Assembly (NCBI RefSeq): GCF_900187225.1
Contig: NZ_LT906436.1
Span: 186,001 to 250,000, forward strand
DNA from: Listeria monocytogenes
Lineage (GTDB): Bacteria; Bacillota; Bacilli; Lactobacillales; Listeriaceae
Direction: 5' to 3'
Length of the DNA stretch: 64,000 nt
Made by a program: the position numbers and the translations under genes. Shown piece after piece: positions 19,003 to 28,300 of the stretch. Position 1 is the first letter of the stretch. Each line of letters starts with the position of its first letter. The notes under the pieces were generated by a model. The model saw nothing but the letters and a program-made list of their open reading frames with translations, made no database searches and was not told the DNA's origin.

Positions 19003-19872
19003 ATGAAATTCAAAAATGTGGTTCTAGGTATGTGCTTGACCGCAAGTGTTCTAGTCTTTCCGGTAACGATAAAAGCAAATGCCTGTTGTGATGAATACTT
19101 ACAAACACCCGCAGCTCCGCATGATATTGACAGCAAATTACCACATAAACTTAGTTGGTCCGCGGATAACCCGACAAATACTGACGTAAATACGCACTAT
19201 TGGCTTTTTAAACAAGCGGAAAAAATACTAGCTAAAGATGTAAATCATATGCGAGCTAATTTAATGAATGAACTTAAAAAATTCGATAAACAAATAGCTC
19301 AAGGAATATATGATGCGGATCATAAAAATCCATATTATGATACTAGTACATTTTTATCTCATTTTTATAATCCTGATAGAGATAATACTTATTTGCCGGG
19401 TTTTGCTAATGCGAAAATAACAGGAGCAAAGTATTTCAATCAATCGGTGACTGATTACCGAGAAGGGAAATTTGACACAGCGTTTTATAAATTAGGCCTA
19501 GCAATCCATTATTATACGGATATTAGTCAACCTATGCACGCCAATAATTTTACCGCAATATCATACCCTCCAGGCTACCACTGTGCATATGAAAATTACG
19601 TAGATACCATTAAACACAATTATCAAGCAACGGAAGACATGGTAGCAAAAAGATTTTGCTCAGATGACGTGAAAGACTGGCTCTATGAAAATGCGAAAAG
19701 GGCGAAAGCGGACTACCCGAAAATAGTCAATGCGAAAACTAAAAAATCATATTTAGTAGGAAATTCCGAATGGAAAAAGGATACAGTGGAACCTACTGGA
19801 GCTAGACTAAGAGATTCACAGCAAACTTTGGCAGGTTTTTTAGAATTTTGGTCTAAAAAAACAAATGAATAA
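19003..19872 (+). CDS. plcB: Broad-range phospholipase C (lecithinase)
   Basis: PlcB is the zinc-dependent phosphatidylcholine-preferring phospholipase used to leave double-membrane vacuoles during cell-to-cell spread. The 289-residue preproenzyme has a signal peptide (about 1-25) and a 26-residue propeptide. The mature form should start at Trp52, a zinc ligand. Further zinc-binding histidines sit in NTHYWLF and in HYYTDISQPMHANNF. The ATG at 19003 follows GTGAGGTG; an in-frame ATG at 18994 overlaps that site and is rejected. It lies 36 bases after actA in the same operon, and its maturation needs Mpl, also intact here. Confidence 0.96.
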   Translation: MKFKNVVLGMCLTASVLVFPVTIKANACCDEYLQTPAAPHDIDSKLPHKLSWSADNPTNTDVNTHYWLFKQAEKILAKDVNHMRANLMNELKKFDKQIAQGIYDADHKNPYYDTSTFLSHFYNPDRDNTYLPGFANAKITGAKYFNQSVTDYREGKFDTAFYKLGLAIHYYTDISQPMHANNFTAISYPPGYHCAYENYVDTIKHNYQATEDMVAKRFCSDDVKDWLYENAKRAKADYPKIVNAKTKKSYLVGNSEWKKDTVEPTGARLRDSQQTLAGFLEFWSKKTNE

Positions 19873-19893
19873 CAATATTTAGGAATACATTCT

Positions 19894-19917
19894 TATCCAC
19901 TCGTTAGCGGGTGGATA
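19894..19917 (+). terminator. Hairpin between plcB and orfX (weak terminator or attenuator)
   Basis: TATCCACTCG pairs with CGGGTGGATA (one G-U) around TTAG. The tail TATTTTATG is not a proper T run, so partial read-through into orfX is likely. Confidence 0.5.
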
Positions 19918-19943
19918 TATTTTATGGGGAGGAAGTAAGCCAA

Positions 19944-20267
19944 ATGTATATAAAAGGGAGGTTAATCTTTTTCTTTGTAATGTTTGTAATCGCGCTATGT
20001 TCCGTATTAATATTGCTTATAATAAAAATAAGCGTATGGAAAGATGAACCATTTCATTTAAGCGATGCAAAGGAGATTGAGTGTCTTGGAAGTTGTGAAA
20101 TAAAAAATACTAATCAAAAAATCCATTTCTTCTCCATAAAAGAGAATTTGTTTGAGGAAAAGGGTGATATAGCTGGAATTTTAAATGAAGACGAACAAAA
20201 AGTTGCTGATAAGTCCATTTTTATTGTTATTTTGGATGATGAAAAAGGGATTGCGAACGAAGAGTAA
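19944..20267 (+). CDS. orfX: OrfX, small secreted or membrane virulence-island protein
   Basis: OrfX is the last gene of the PrfA-dependent mpl-actA-plcB-orfX transcript. It has been reported as a secreted factor that enters the host nucleus and binds RYBP. The 107-residue product has a strongly hydrophobic N-terminal helix (about residues 6-28, LIFFFVMFVIALCSVLILLIIKI) that acts as signal or anchor, then a polar acidic domain without recognised motifs. The ATG at 19944 follows GGGGAGGAAG; a longer in-frame reading from 19911 is rejected. The gene is intact here. Confidence 0.88.
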   Translation: MYIKGRLIFFFVMFVIALCSVLILLIIKISVWKDEPFHLSDAKEIECLGSCEIKNTNQKIHFFSIKENLFEEKGDIAGILNEDEQKVADKSIFIVILDDEKGIANEE

Positions 20268-20291
20268 AGTTACGATGAGTTGTGACTTTTT
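20265..20291 (+). terminator. Terminator of the LIPI-1 lecithinase operon
   Basis: AAAGTTAC pairs with GTGACTTT (one G-U) and is followed by Ts, directly after the orfX stop. Confidence 0.7.
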
Positions 20292-20310
20292 CGTGTCAAT
20301 CAAAAAAGTA

Positions 20311-20338
20311 TTGTTGGGAAATGTTCACAAAATATCTA
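20311..20338 (+). promoter_or_regulatory. Putative sigma-A promoter of the lipoprotein gene
   Basis: TTGTTG at 20311-20316, a 16-base spacer and TATCTA at 20333-20338. The match is only fair. Confidence 0.45.
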
Positions 20339-20401
20339 TTGCAATAGTGCGGTTTGTTAGGTAGTCTTGAATAGTTAAAAAACAATATAGGAGGAACATC
20401 T

Positions 20402-20863
20402 ATGAAAATGCTTAAAAAGGGTACCGCAGTTCTATTTGTAATGATCATGGCAGTTATGTTAGTCGCGTGTGGGGATAAAGAAGAAACGAAAACTTACACA
20501 CTTTCCCAAAATGGTGTTGATTCTAAATTAACATACACATATAAGGGAGACAAAGTTACTAAACAAACAGCTGAAAATACAATGTCATATGCTTCGTTAG
20601 GTGTGGCTTCAAAAGAAGACGCTGAAAAAATGCTTAAAGCAACAAGCGATAAATTCCAAGGTATTGATGGTTTAAAAGAAAAGATTGAATATAAAGATGA
20701 TAAAGCTATTGAAACACTAGAAGTAGATTACACTAAAATCTCTTCGGAAGATATGAACAAAATCCCTGGTATGTCTTCAAATGGTGATACTTCTAAAGGG
20801 ATTAGCATGGAGGAATCTGCAAAAATGCTAGAATCCCAAGGCTATAAAGAAGTTTCAAAATAA
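20402..20863 (+). CDS. YehR-like (DUF1307) lipoprotein
   Basis: The 153-residue protein has a lipoprotein signal peptide with lipobox LVAC, Cys23 being the lipidated residue. A charged domain follows that resembles the YehR/DUF1307 family, whose function is unknown. It corresponds to the gene called orfZ next to LIPI-1. It has its own upstream region and a terminator shared with the converging YbjQ-family gene. No PrfA box is visible, so it probably lies outside the PrfA regulon. The ATG at 20402 follows TAGGAGGA. Confidence 0.85.
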   Translation: MKMLKKGTAVLFVMIMAVMLVACGDKEETKTYTLSQNGVDSKLTYTYKGDKVTKQTAENTMSYASLGVASKEDAEKMLKATSDKFQGIDGLKEKIEYKDDKAIETLEVDYTKISSEDMNKIPGMSSNGDTSKGISMEESAKMLESQGYKEVSK

Positions 20864-20872
20864 ATTTGCAAT

Positions 20873-20911
20873 AAAAAAGAAGTATCCGATTCATTTGGAT
20901 ACTTCTTTTTT
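20873..20911. terminator. Bidirectional terminator between the lipoprotein and YbjQ-family genes
   Basis: AAAAAAGAAGTATCC pairs perfectly with GGATACTTCTTTTTT, with A and T runs on both sides, between two convergent genes. Confidence 0.93.
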
Positions 20912-20913
20912 AT

Positions 20914-21246
20914 TTAATAATCTTGCGCTTCGATGACAACAGCTGTACCAGATGCAGTGACCATTAGCATTCCGTTATCAGCTCCAAGCACTTCATAATC
21001 AATATCAACACCGATAACGGCATTTGCGCCAATATCTTTCGCACGTTGTTCCATTTCACGAATTGCTTCCTCGCGAGCATTAATAAGTTCATCTTCATAG
21101 CCTTGCGAACGGCCCCCGAAGAAATTTCGAAGTCCAGCCCCAATATCTTTCATAAAGTTAACGCCAGTGATGACTTCGCCGAAAACGATTTTTTTATATT
21201 CGATAATTTGTTTGCCTTCAATATTTGGTGAAGTTGTTACAATCAT
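20914..21246 (-). CDS. YbjQ/UPF0145 family protein
   Basis: The 110-residue protein matches the UPF0145 family along its length: [14 protein letters not shown] at the start, a central [11 protein letters not shown] motif, [15 protein letters not shown], and a glycine-rich C-terminal strand. These small proteins form oligomeric rings, and their biochemical role is not known. This is the orfB position of the LIPI-1 flank. The ATG at 21244-21246 follows a good GGAGGGATAACTC site. It is transcribed towards LIPI-1 and stops at the shared terminator. Confidence 0.88.
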   Translation of the reverse strand: MIVTTSPNIEGKQIIEYKKIVFGEVITGVNFMKDIGAGLRNFFGGRSQGYEDELINAREEAIREMEQRAKDIGANAVIGVDIDYEVLGADNGMLMVTASGTAVVIEAQDY

Positions 21247-21312
21247 GAGTTATCCCTCCAGTTTTTCTTTTATCATACCTCTTAGTACTTTTTCTAGTCA
21301 AAGGATATCCGG

Positions 21313-21987
21313 TTATTTCGTACGATTTCGCGCTTTTTCTATATAAGAAATAGCATCTGGAACTTTACAAGCTGTATTTCCAAGGTTTACATGAACTTTC
21401 CCGACTGATTTCGCGGCTTCCATCGCTTTTTCGTGCAAATCGTCTTTGTAAATTCCACAAGTGATAATAAAACCGTTCATTGAATAGCGGGTTCTATTGG
21501 TTTCTGTTTGCAGCGTTTCTTTCGCGCGTTGAAGTAATGTCTCTGCTTCAGGCAAATTGTTAATATGTTCGCTGTAAATCTGCCAGCCCATGGATTTAGT
21601 TAAATCATAATCACTTTCAATCCATGTTTTGGCGAAAAGGAGTGCATCATCACGTTTGCTTACAATCGATGCTAGTCCAAAAGTTAGTTGTGACCATGTT
21701 TCGCGAAAAGCGATATTCCATTTTTCGATTTGTTCGGTGGTTATTTTGTTTGGATTAATTGCTAGCAAACCGAGATAAATCAAGTCACTATTATTTGATT
21801 CAATCAGTTTTACGGCGAGTTCGTGATTTTTTGTCAGTTTTTCTCGGCGGATGATTTTCTTTAAATCACCAATTTTTAGTCCGTAAAGATCTAATGAATC
21901 CGGACAACCGTGATTACGAAAAATTTTGATCGTATTGGGGTTTTCTAAGGCTTGTAGCTCGGTGTCAAGTTGGTCAAAAGTAATCAT
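21313..21987 (-). CDS. AlkD-like DNA alkylation-repair HEAT-repeat protein
   Basis: The 224-residue protein is built of helical repeats and resembles the AlkD-type DNA glycosylase superfamily, which removes alkylated bases. Typical segments are LKIGDLKKIIRRE, LYLGLLAI-like helices (here LIYLGLLAINPN) and MGWQIYSEHI. Whether the catalytic Asp/Trp set is complete cannot be judged without an alignment. The chosen ATG (21985-21987) follows GAGGAGTGAC; a longer in-frame extension to 22044 runs into the ldh terminator and is rejected. It occupies the orfA position next to ldh. Confidence 0.78.
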   Translation of the reverse strand: MITFDQLDTELQALENPNTIKIFRNHGCPDSLDLYGLKIGDLKKIIRREKLTKNHELAVKLIESNNSDLIYLGLLAINPNKITTEQIEKWNIAFRETWSQLTFGLASIVSKRDDALLFAKTWIESDYDLTKSMGWQIYSEHINNLPEAETLLQRAKETLQTETNRTRYSMNGFIITCGIYKDDLHEKAMEAAKSVGKVHVNLGNTACKVPDAISYIEKARNRTK

Positions 21988-22021
21988 ACGCGTCACTCCT
22001 CTCGAATAAAGTAAGTATAAC

Positions 22022-22049
22022 AAAAAAAGCATGCGAAGGCGCATGCTTT
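22022..22049 (-). terminator. Terminator of ldh
   Basis: On the minus strand AAAGCATGCG pairs with CGCATGCTTT around a 4-base loop, followed by seven Ts. Confidence 0.93.
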
Positions 22050-22063
22050 AGGATTTAAGAATA

Positions 22064-23017
<954 letters not shown>

Positions 23018-23042
23018 CTATAAAAAATCTATTTACTAGTAC

Positions 23043-23070
23043 AGTATACCATGTATTTTTCATTTGTGAA
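23043..23070 (-). promoter_or_regulatory. Sigma-A promoter of ldh
   Basis: On the minus strand TTCACA (23065-23070), 16 bases, TATACT (23043-23048), about 40 bases before the start codon. Confidence 0.65.
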
Positions 23071-23114
23071 GCGTTGAACGTCCTAAATTTAAAAAAGTTG
23101 TTATAATGAATTTG

Positions 23115-23128
23115 TGAAAACGCTATAG
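23115..23128. promoter_or_regulatory. Candidate catabolite-responsive element (CcpA site)
   Basis: TGAAAACGCTATAG matches the cre consensus TGWAARCGYTWWCW except at the last bases. It lies about 45 bases upstream of the ldh -35, a position suited to CcpA activation of ldh. Confidence 0.55.
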
Positions 23129-23228
23129 TACATTTTGGAAGCGTCCACATTAGCGAGTAACCGCTATTTTCTGTTTACCTTTTATTGAGAATTATAAACC
23201 TTACAAAACAAAATAAGGCTATTCCTTT

Positions 23229-23260
23229 GTTTTGCTATTTTTCTAAAGGGTAGATATAAT
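23229..23260 (+). promoter_or_regulatory. Overlapping sigma-A and sigma-B promoters of ctc/rplY
   Basis: Sigma-A: TTGCTA at 23232-23237, 17 bases, TATAAT at 23255-23260. Sigma-B: GTTT at 23229-23232, 15 bases, GGGTAG at 23248-23253. The two overlap; ctc is a known general-stress (sigma-B) gene. Confidence 0.72.
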
Positions 23261-23298
23261 GTAGATGTACCAAAATTGAATGAGTGGAGTGATTTTTT

Positions 23299-23922
23299 AT
23301 GGCAACAACATTAGAGGTCCAGAAAAGAGAAACAACGCAACATTCAGAAGTAACGAGATTGCGTAGTGAAGGAAAAGTACCTGGAATTATTTATGGCTAC
23401 AAATCGGAAAATGTTCCAGTTTCCGTTGATTCTTTGGAATTAATCAAAGCAGTTCGTGACAATGGTCGTAACGCCGTATTTTCAGTTACTGTGGACGGCA
23501 AGAAATTAAACGTTTTATTACATGAATATCAAGTGGACCCGTTAAAGGATGTTTTAGTACATGTTGATTTACTAGCGGTTGATATGAATGAAGAAGTTGA
23601 GACAGATGTTCGTGTGGTATTAGTTGGGGATGCACCGGGAGTTAAAGCTGGCGGCGTACTACAACAAATTATCCATGATGTAAAAGTTTCAGCAACACCA
23701 GAAAAATTACCAGAAACAATTGAATTAGACATTTCTTCATTAGAAATCGGTGATGTTTTAACAACGAACGACCTTCCGGAAAACAAAGATTATGTTGTGC
23801 AAGCTGAAGAAGAAGAAACGGTAGTAACTGTATCTGCTCCTCGTGCTGAAGAAGAACCAACGACTACGGAAGCACCTGAACCAGAAGCTGTACATGGTAA
23901 AGATGAAGAACCTGTTGAATAA
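23299..23922 (+). CDS. rplY: Ribosomal protein L25/TL5, general stress protein Ctc
   Basis: Ctc binds 5S rRNA in the large subunit and is induced by sigma-B; in Listeria it has been linked to osmotic stress tolerance. The 207-residue protein has the N-terminal L25 beta-barrel domain (about 1-93) and the TL5 C-terminal domain (about 100-185). An acidic, Glu/Pro-rich tail follows. The ATG at 23299 follows GAGTGGAGTG. The gene stands alone between its own promoter pair and a terminator. Confidence 0.94.
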   Translation: MATTLEVQKRETTQHSEVTRLRSEGKVPGIIYGYKSENVPVSVDSLELIKAVRDNGRNAVFSVTVDGKKLNVLLHEYQVDPLKDVLVHVDLLAVDMNEEVETDVRVVLVGDAPGVKAGGVLQQIIHDVKVSATPEKLPETIELDISSLEIGDVLTTNDLPENKDYVVQAEEEETVVTVSAPRAEEEPTTTEAPEPEAVHGKDEEPVE

Positions 23923-23938
23923 ATTCTAATAAATAAGG

Positions 23939-23979
23939 ATGGAAGATTCGCATTTGTTTGCGATATCTTCCATTTTTTT
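23939..23979 (+). terminator. Terminator of ctc/rplY
   Basis: ATGGAAGAT-CGCA pairs with TGCGATATCTTCCAT, followed by eight Ts. Confidence 0.9.
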
Positions 23980-24011
23980 TGTTATAATAGTTTCGAGAAG
24001 GAGGCGTTTAT

Positions 24012-24596
24012 ATGCTTGATAAGTCAGTACCACATATTTCTGTTATTATGGTGAATCACGATGCTACAAATTATCCAGAGTTTCATTTACCTGCGGGATA
24101 TTCTTTTTGCTTTTATAAAGATGGGTTGGAAGAAGACTGGTGTAGATTGCAATTAGAAACAGGACAAGTGCTTTCAATGGATAGTATTCGCGCTCGTTTT
24201 GAAACGGAATTTGGAAATGAAAAAGAAAAATTAACCAAGCGCTGCATCTTTGTAAAGGCCCCAAATGGAGAAATTATTGGAACGGCTATGCTTTGGGACG
24301 GAAATACATTTGGCAAAATGGAAAGCCGGATTCACTGGGTTGCAGTTCTTGACTCCCACGGCGGAAAAGGTATCGCAAAAGCTTTATTATCCAAAATTCT
24401 CGGCTTGAATAAAAGCAAATTTTTCTATTTAACAACGCAAACAGGTAGCTACCAAGCCATCTATTTATATCGGAAATTCGGTTTTGAAAAATACGTCGGA
24501 AAAACACCGGAAAATTGGAAAACAGTCAATTTTCAAGAGGAAAAGGAAACAGCCTGGCAAATTATCGAAAATAAAATTGCCGAACACCAAGCCTAG
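24012..24596 (+). CDS. GNAT-family N-acetyltransferase
   Basis: The 194-residue protein has the GNAT fold signature. The acetyl-CoA-binding motif A lies near residues 110-125 (VAVLDSHGGKGIAKALLSKIL, a variant of the usual RGxGxG/A loop) and motif B near 140-160 (TQTGSYQAIYLYRKFGFEKY). The acceptor substrate is unknown. The ATG at 24012 follows GAGAAGGAGG. It lies between ctc and pth, and pth has its own promoter, so no functional link is implied. Confidence 0.85.
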   Translation: MLDKSVPHISVIMVNHDATNYPEFHLPAGYSFCFYKDGLEEDWCRLQLETGQVLSMDSIRARFETEFGNEKEKLTKRCIFVKAPNGEIIGTAMLWDGNTFGKMESRIHWVAVLDSHGGKGIAKALLSKILGLNKSKFFYLTTQTGSYQAIYLYRKFGFEKYVGKTPENWKTVNFQEEKETAWQIIENKIAEHQA

Positions 24597-24605
24597 TTGG
24601 AAAAC

Positions 24606-24634
24606 TTTCAACCAAGTGAAATCCATGTTATAAT
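24606..24634 (+). promoter_or_regulatory. Sigma-A promoter of pth
   Basis: TTTCAA at 24606-24611, a 17-base spacer and a perfect TATAAT at 24629-24634. Confidence 0.68.
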
Positions 24635-24702
24635 CAAAAAAACATCGAAACAAAAACCAGTTCATTCGTGAAGTGGTTTCGTTCATGTAAGGAGAAGCTT
24701 TT

Positions 24703-25263
24703 ATGAAATTAATAGCAGGACTCGGAAATCCGGGCAAAAAATACGAACGTACCCGACATAATGTCGGTTTTGTGGTAGTTGACGAGCTAAGTTTTCGTCA
24801 CCAAACCCCTTGGAAGAAATCAAAATTTAATGGTATGACAAGCGAAATTATCGTCGGCGGTGAAAAAATGATTTTAGTTAAACCGCTCACTTTTATGAAT
24901 GCTTCAGGTGAGTGCATTCGTCCGCTCATGGATTACTACAACATACCAATTGAAGATGTTGTGATTGTGTATGATGATCTTGATTTACCAGTTGGGAAAA
25001 TTAGATTACGCCAAAAAGGTAGCGCTGGCGGACACAATGGGATGAAATCAATTATCCAACACGTTAAAACACAAGAGTTTAATCGTATTCGTGTTGGTGT
25101 TAGTCGTCCCTTAAAAGGAGAAGTAATTAATTATGTCTTAGGAGATTTTCCTAAAGCAGAACAACCTGATATTATCGCAGCAATTCAAAAAAGTGCTGAT
25201 GCCATCGAAGACTTTGCACAGACACCATTTATAGAAGTTATGAACAAATACAATCAAAAATAG
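24703..25263 (+). CDS. pth: Peptidyl-tRNA hydrolase
   Basis: Pth recycles tRNA by cleaving the ester bond of peptidyl-tRNAs that drop off ribosomes. The 186-residue protein carries all active-site residues: Asn9 in GLGNPG, catalytic His19 in RTRHNVGF, Asn66 in TFMNASG, Asp92 in VYDDLDLP and Asn112 in GGHNGMKS. The ATG at 24703 follows AAGGAGAAGC. The mfd gene follows 114 bases later behind a weak hairpin, and the pth-mfd order is conserved in Firmicutes. Confidence 0.96.
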   Translation: MKLIAGLGNPGKKYERTRHNVGFVVVDELSFRHQTPWKKSKFNGMTSEIIVGGEKMILVKPLTFMNASGECIRPLMDYYNIPIEDVVIVYDDLDLPVGKIRLRQKGSAGGHNGMKSIIQHVKTQEFNRIRVGVSRPLKGEVINYVLGDFPKAEQPDIIAAIQKSADAIEDFAQTPFIEVMNKYNQK

Positions 25264-25275
25264 ACAATGACGACG

Positions 25276-25302
25276 CGTGGCAATCTTTTTGCCACGTATT
25301 TC
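25276..25302 (+). terminator. Weak terminator between pth and mfd
   Basis: CGTGGCAA pairs with TTGCCACG, but the tail TATTTCGG is short of Ts, so read-through into mfd is likely. Confidence 0.5.
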
Positions 25303-25377
25303 GGTCTTTCTTCGGACGCATGATTTACTCTTGTGTTACATAGAATGAATTTTCTGACAAAAAGGAGCTGTTTTCCC

Positions 25378-28300
25378 TTGAAAGGATTACAACAATTAAT
25401 ATATGAACAAAAAGATATTCGGGCGGTCTTAAATGCGCTGGATGAAAAAGAAAAAGCACAACTTGTCACAGGGCTCACAGGTTCTTCGCGTGCATTATTT
25501 GCAAGCGTGGTAGAAGGTGCGTCAAAGCGTCCGGTTGTATTTGTCACGCATAATTTATACCACGCACAAAAATTATATGACGATTTACTTTCTTTAATGG
25601 ATGTCGATCGACTGTTTTTATATCCAGCTGATGAATTAATTTCTTCTGAGTTGAGTATTTCTAGCCCAGAACTTCGTGGTCAGCGTGTGGAAGCACTTGA
25701 CTTCTTGCTATTCGGGAAACCGGGGATTGTTATCGTCCCAGTAGCTGGGTTAAGAAAAATGCTTCCGCCAGTATCGCTTTGGAAACATTTCAACATATCC
25801 ATTGTAGAAGGTGAAGAAATTGATCCAGATGTACTGCGTCAAAAATTAGTTACAATGGGATACACGATGAGTGGAATGGTAAATACTCCTGGAGAATTCA
25901 GTGTTCGCGGCGGAATTATTGATATTTATCCAATTACCGAAGAGTTTCCAATTAGAATAGAACTTTTTGACACCGAAGTGGATTCTCTTCGTTTCTTTGA
26001 TGTGGAAACGCAGCGCTCGACAACACGCGTGGAAGAATTTCGCCTGCTACCTGCAACTGAAATCATTTTAGATCAAAGCTATTACCCGGATATCGTCAAG
26101 CGCTTAGAAAAGAAAATGATGCTTACTTTAAATGAACTAAAAGAACAGGAAGATAAGCAAGCGCTCATTGAAAATTTAGAAGAAGACCTTGAAATGCTTC
26201 GTTCTGGCGTGAAACCAGACATGTTCTTTAAATATATCGGTCTGGCGTATCCGGACCCAGCCTCGCTTTTTGATTATTTACCAAAAAACACGGCAATTTT
26301 GCTGGATGAGTTTGGGCGGATTTTGGAAACAGAAGAAAGCTTGGAGCGAGAAGAAGCGGAGTGGCAAACGGAAACATTAAGTCGAATGGAAACAGTTCGC
26401 GACGTGCAAGTAAGCCATTCTTTCAAAAAATTATTAGAAGGAAATCACTCGCCAAAAATATACCTATCACTTTTCCAAAAACAAATGGCGAGCATGCGCG
26501 TTTCTAAAACAACCAACATCGTCTATAAACAAATGCAACAATTTCACGGTCAAATGAATGTGTTAAAAACTGAGCTGGAAAGTTGGCATAAGAACAATTA
26601 TGCGGTTGTTATATTAGCTCCAAACTTAGAACGCGCAGAAAAAATGCAACAAACTTTGACTGACTACGATATGGAAAGTACGATTTTGAAAAAAGAATCG
26701 GATGTGCCGAAATATGGAATGGTTCAATTTGTCATCGGAACGTTCCAGAATGGTTTTGAACTTCCGCTTGCCAAAGTAGCGATTATAAGTGAAACTGAAC
26801 TGTTCAATAAAAAAATCAAAAAGGTGAAGAAAAGACAAAAACTCTCAAATGCAGAACGAATTCAAAGTTATTCTGAGTTAAAAGTAGGCGACTACGTAGT
26901 TCACGTTAACCATGGTATCGCTCGCTATGTCGGCATGGAAACGCTAGATATCAACGGCGTGCATAAGGATTATTTGCTACTTGTTTACCAAGGGGAGGAT
27001 AAACTATTTATCCCTGTTGACCAACTTGACTTAGTCCAAAAATATGTTGGGGCAGAAGGTAAATCACCAAGATTAAACAAACTCGGCGGGGCTGAATGGA
27101 AACGAGTGAAGAAAAAAGTACAAGCTTCCGTCCAAGATATCGCAGACGATTTAATCAAACTATACGCCGAACGTGAAGCTGAAAAAGGCTATGCGTTTAG
27201 CGCAGATGATGAAATGCAGCGCGAATTTGAAGAAGCTTTTCCGTATCAAGAAACCGAAGATCAACTGCGCTCAATTTCAGAAATCAAAAAAGATATGGAA
27301 CGGCCGCGCCCGATGGATCGTCTGTTGGTTGGAGATGTTGGTTACGGAAAAACCGAAGTGGCTTTGCGAGCTGCTTTCAAAGCGATTATGGATGGCAAAC
27401 AAGTCGCTTTCTTAGTTCCGACCACCATTTTAGCGCAACAACATTTTGAAACAATGAAAGAACGTTTCCAAGGCTTTCCAATAGAGATTGGACTTTTAAG
27501 CCGTTTTCGCACGAAAAAACAACAAACAGAAACATTAAAAGGCATGAAAAACGGCACAGTTGATGTTGTTGTTGGTACCCATCGTTTGCTATCAAAAGAT
27601 GTGGAATATCAAGATTTAGGTTTATTGATTGTCGATGAAGAGCAACGATTCGGCGTAACTCACAAAGAAAAAATCAAACAAATGCGTTCCAAAATAGACG
27701 TATTAACACTTACTGCAACACCGATTCCAAGAACTTTACACATGTCCATGCTCGGCGTTCGTGACCTCTCTGTTATCGAAACTCCGCCAGCGAACCGTTT
27801 TCCAGTGCAAACATATGTGGCGGAGCAGAATAACGTTTTAGTTCGAGAAGCAATTGAACGTGAACTAGCGCGCGACGGACAAGTTTATTATCTATATAAT
27901 CGAGTGGAATCCATTACGCAAAAAGCAGATGAAATTTCTGCGATGGTTCCTGATGCTAGGGTTGCCACTGCGCACGGACAGATGGGTGAATCGGAATTAG
28001 AGTCTGTTATTTTAAGTTTCCTTGAAGGGGAATTCGATGTACTTGTAACGACGACCATCATTGAAACCGGCGTAGACATTCCAAACGTTAATACACTCTT
28101 TGTTCAAGATGCTGATCGGATGGGTCTTTCACAACTTTATCAGTTGCGCGGACGAGTAGGACGTTGGAACAGAATCGCCTACGCTTATTTCATGTATCAA
28201 AAAGATAAAATATTGCGTGAGGAAGCGGAGAAACGCTTATCGGCTATTAAGGAATTCACTGAATTAGGTTCAGGTTTCAAAATAGCGATGCGTGACTTAT

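Noticed and set aside
24645-24690. Hairpin GAAAC...GTTTC before pth as a terminator
   Set aside because: It has no T tail and lies downstream of the pth promoter, so it is at most a leader structure.
25333-25377. Longer N terminus of Mfd
   Set aside because: The extension contains the AAAGGAG ribosome-binding site of the TTG at 25378.
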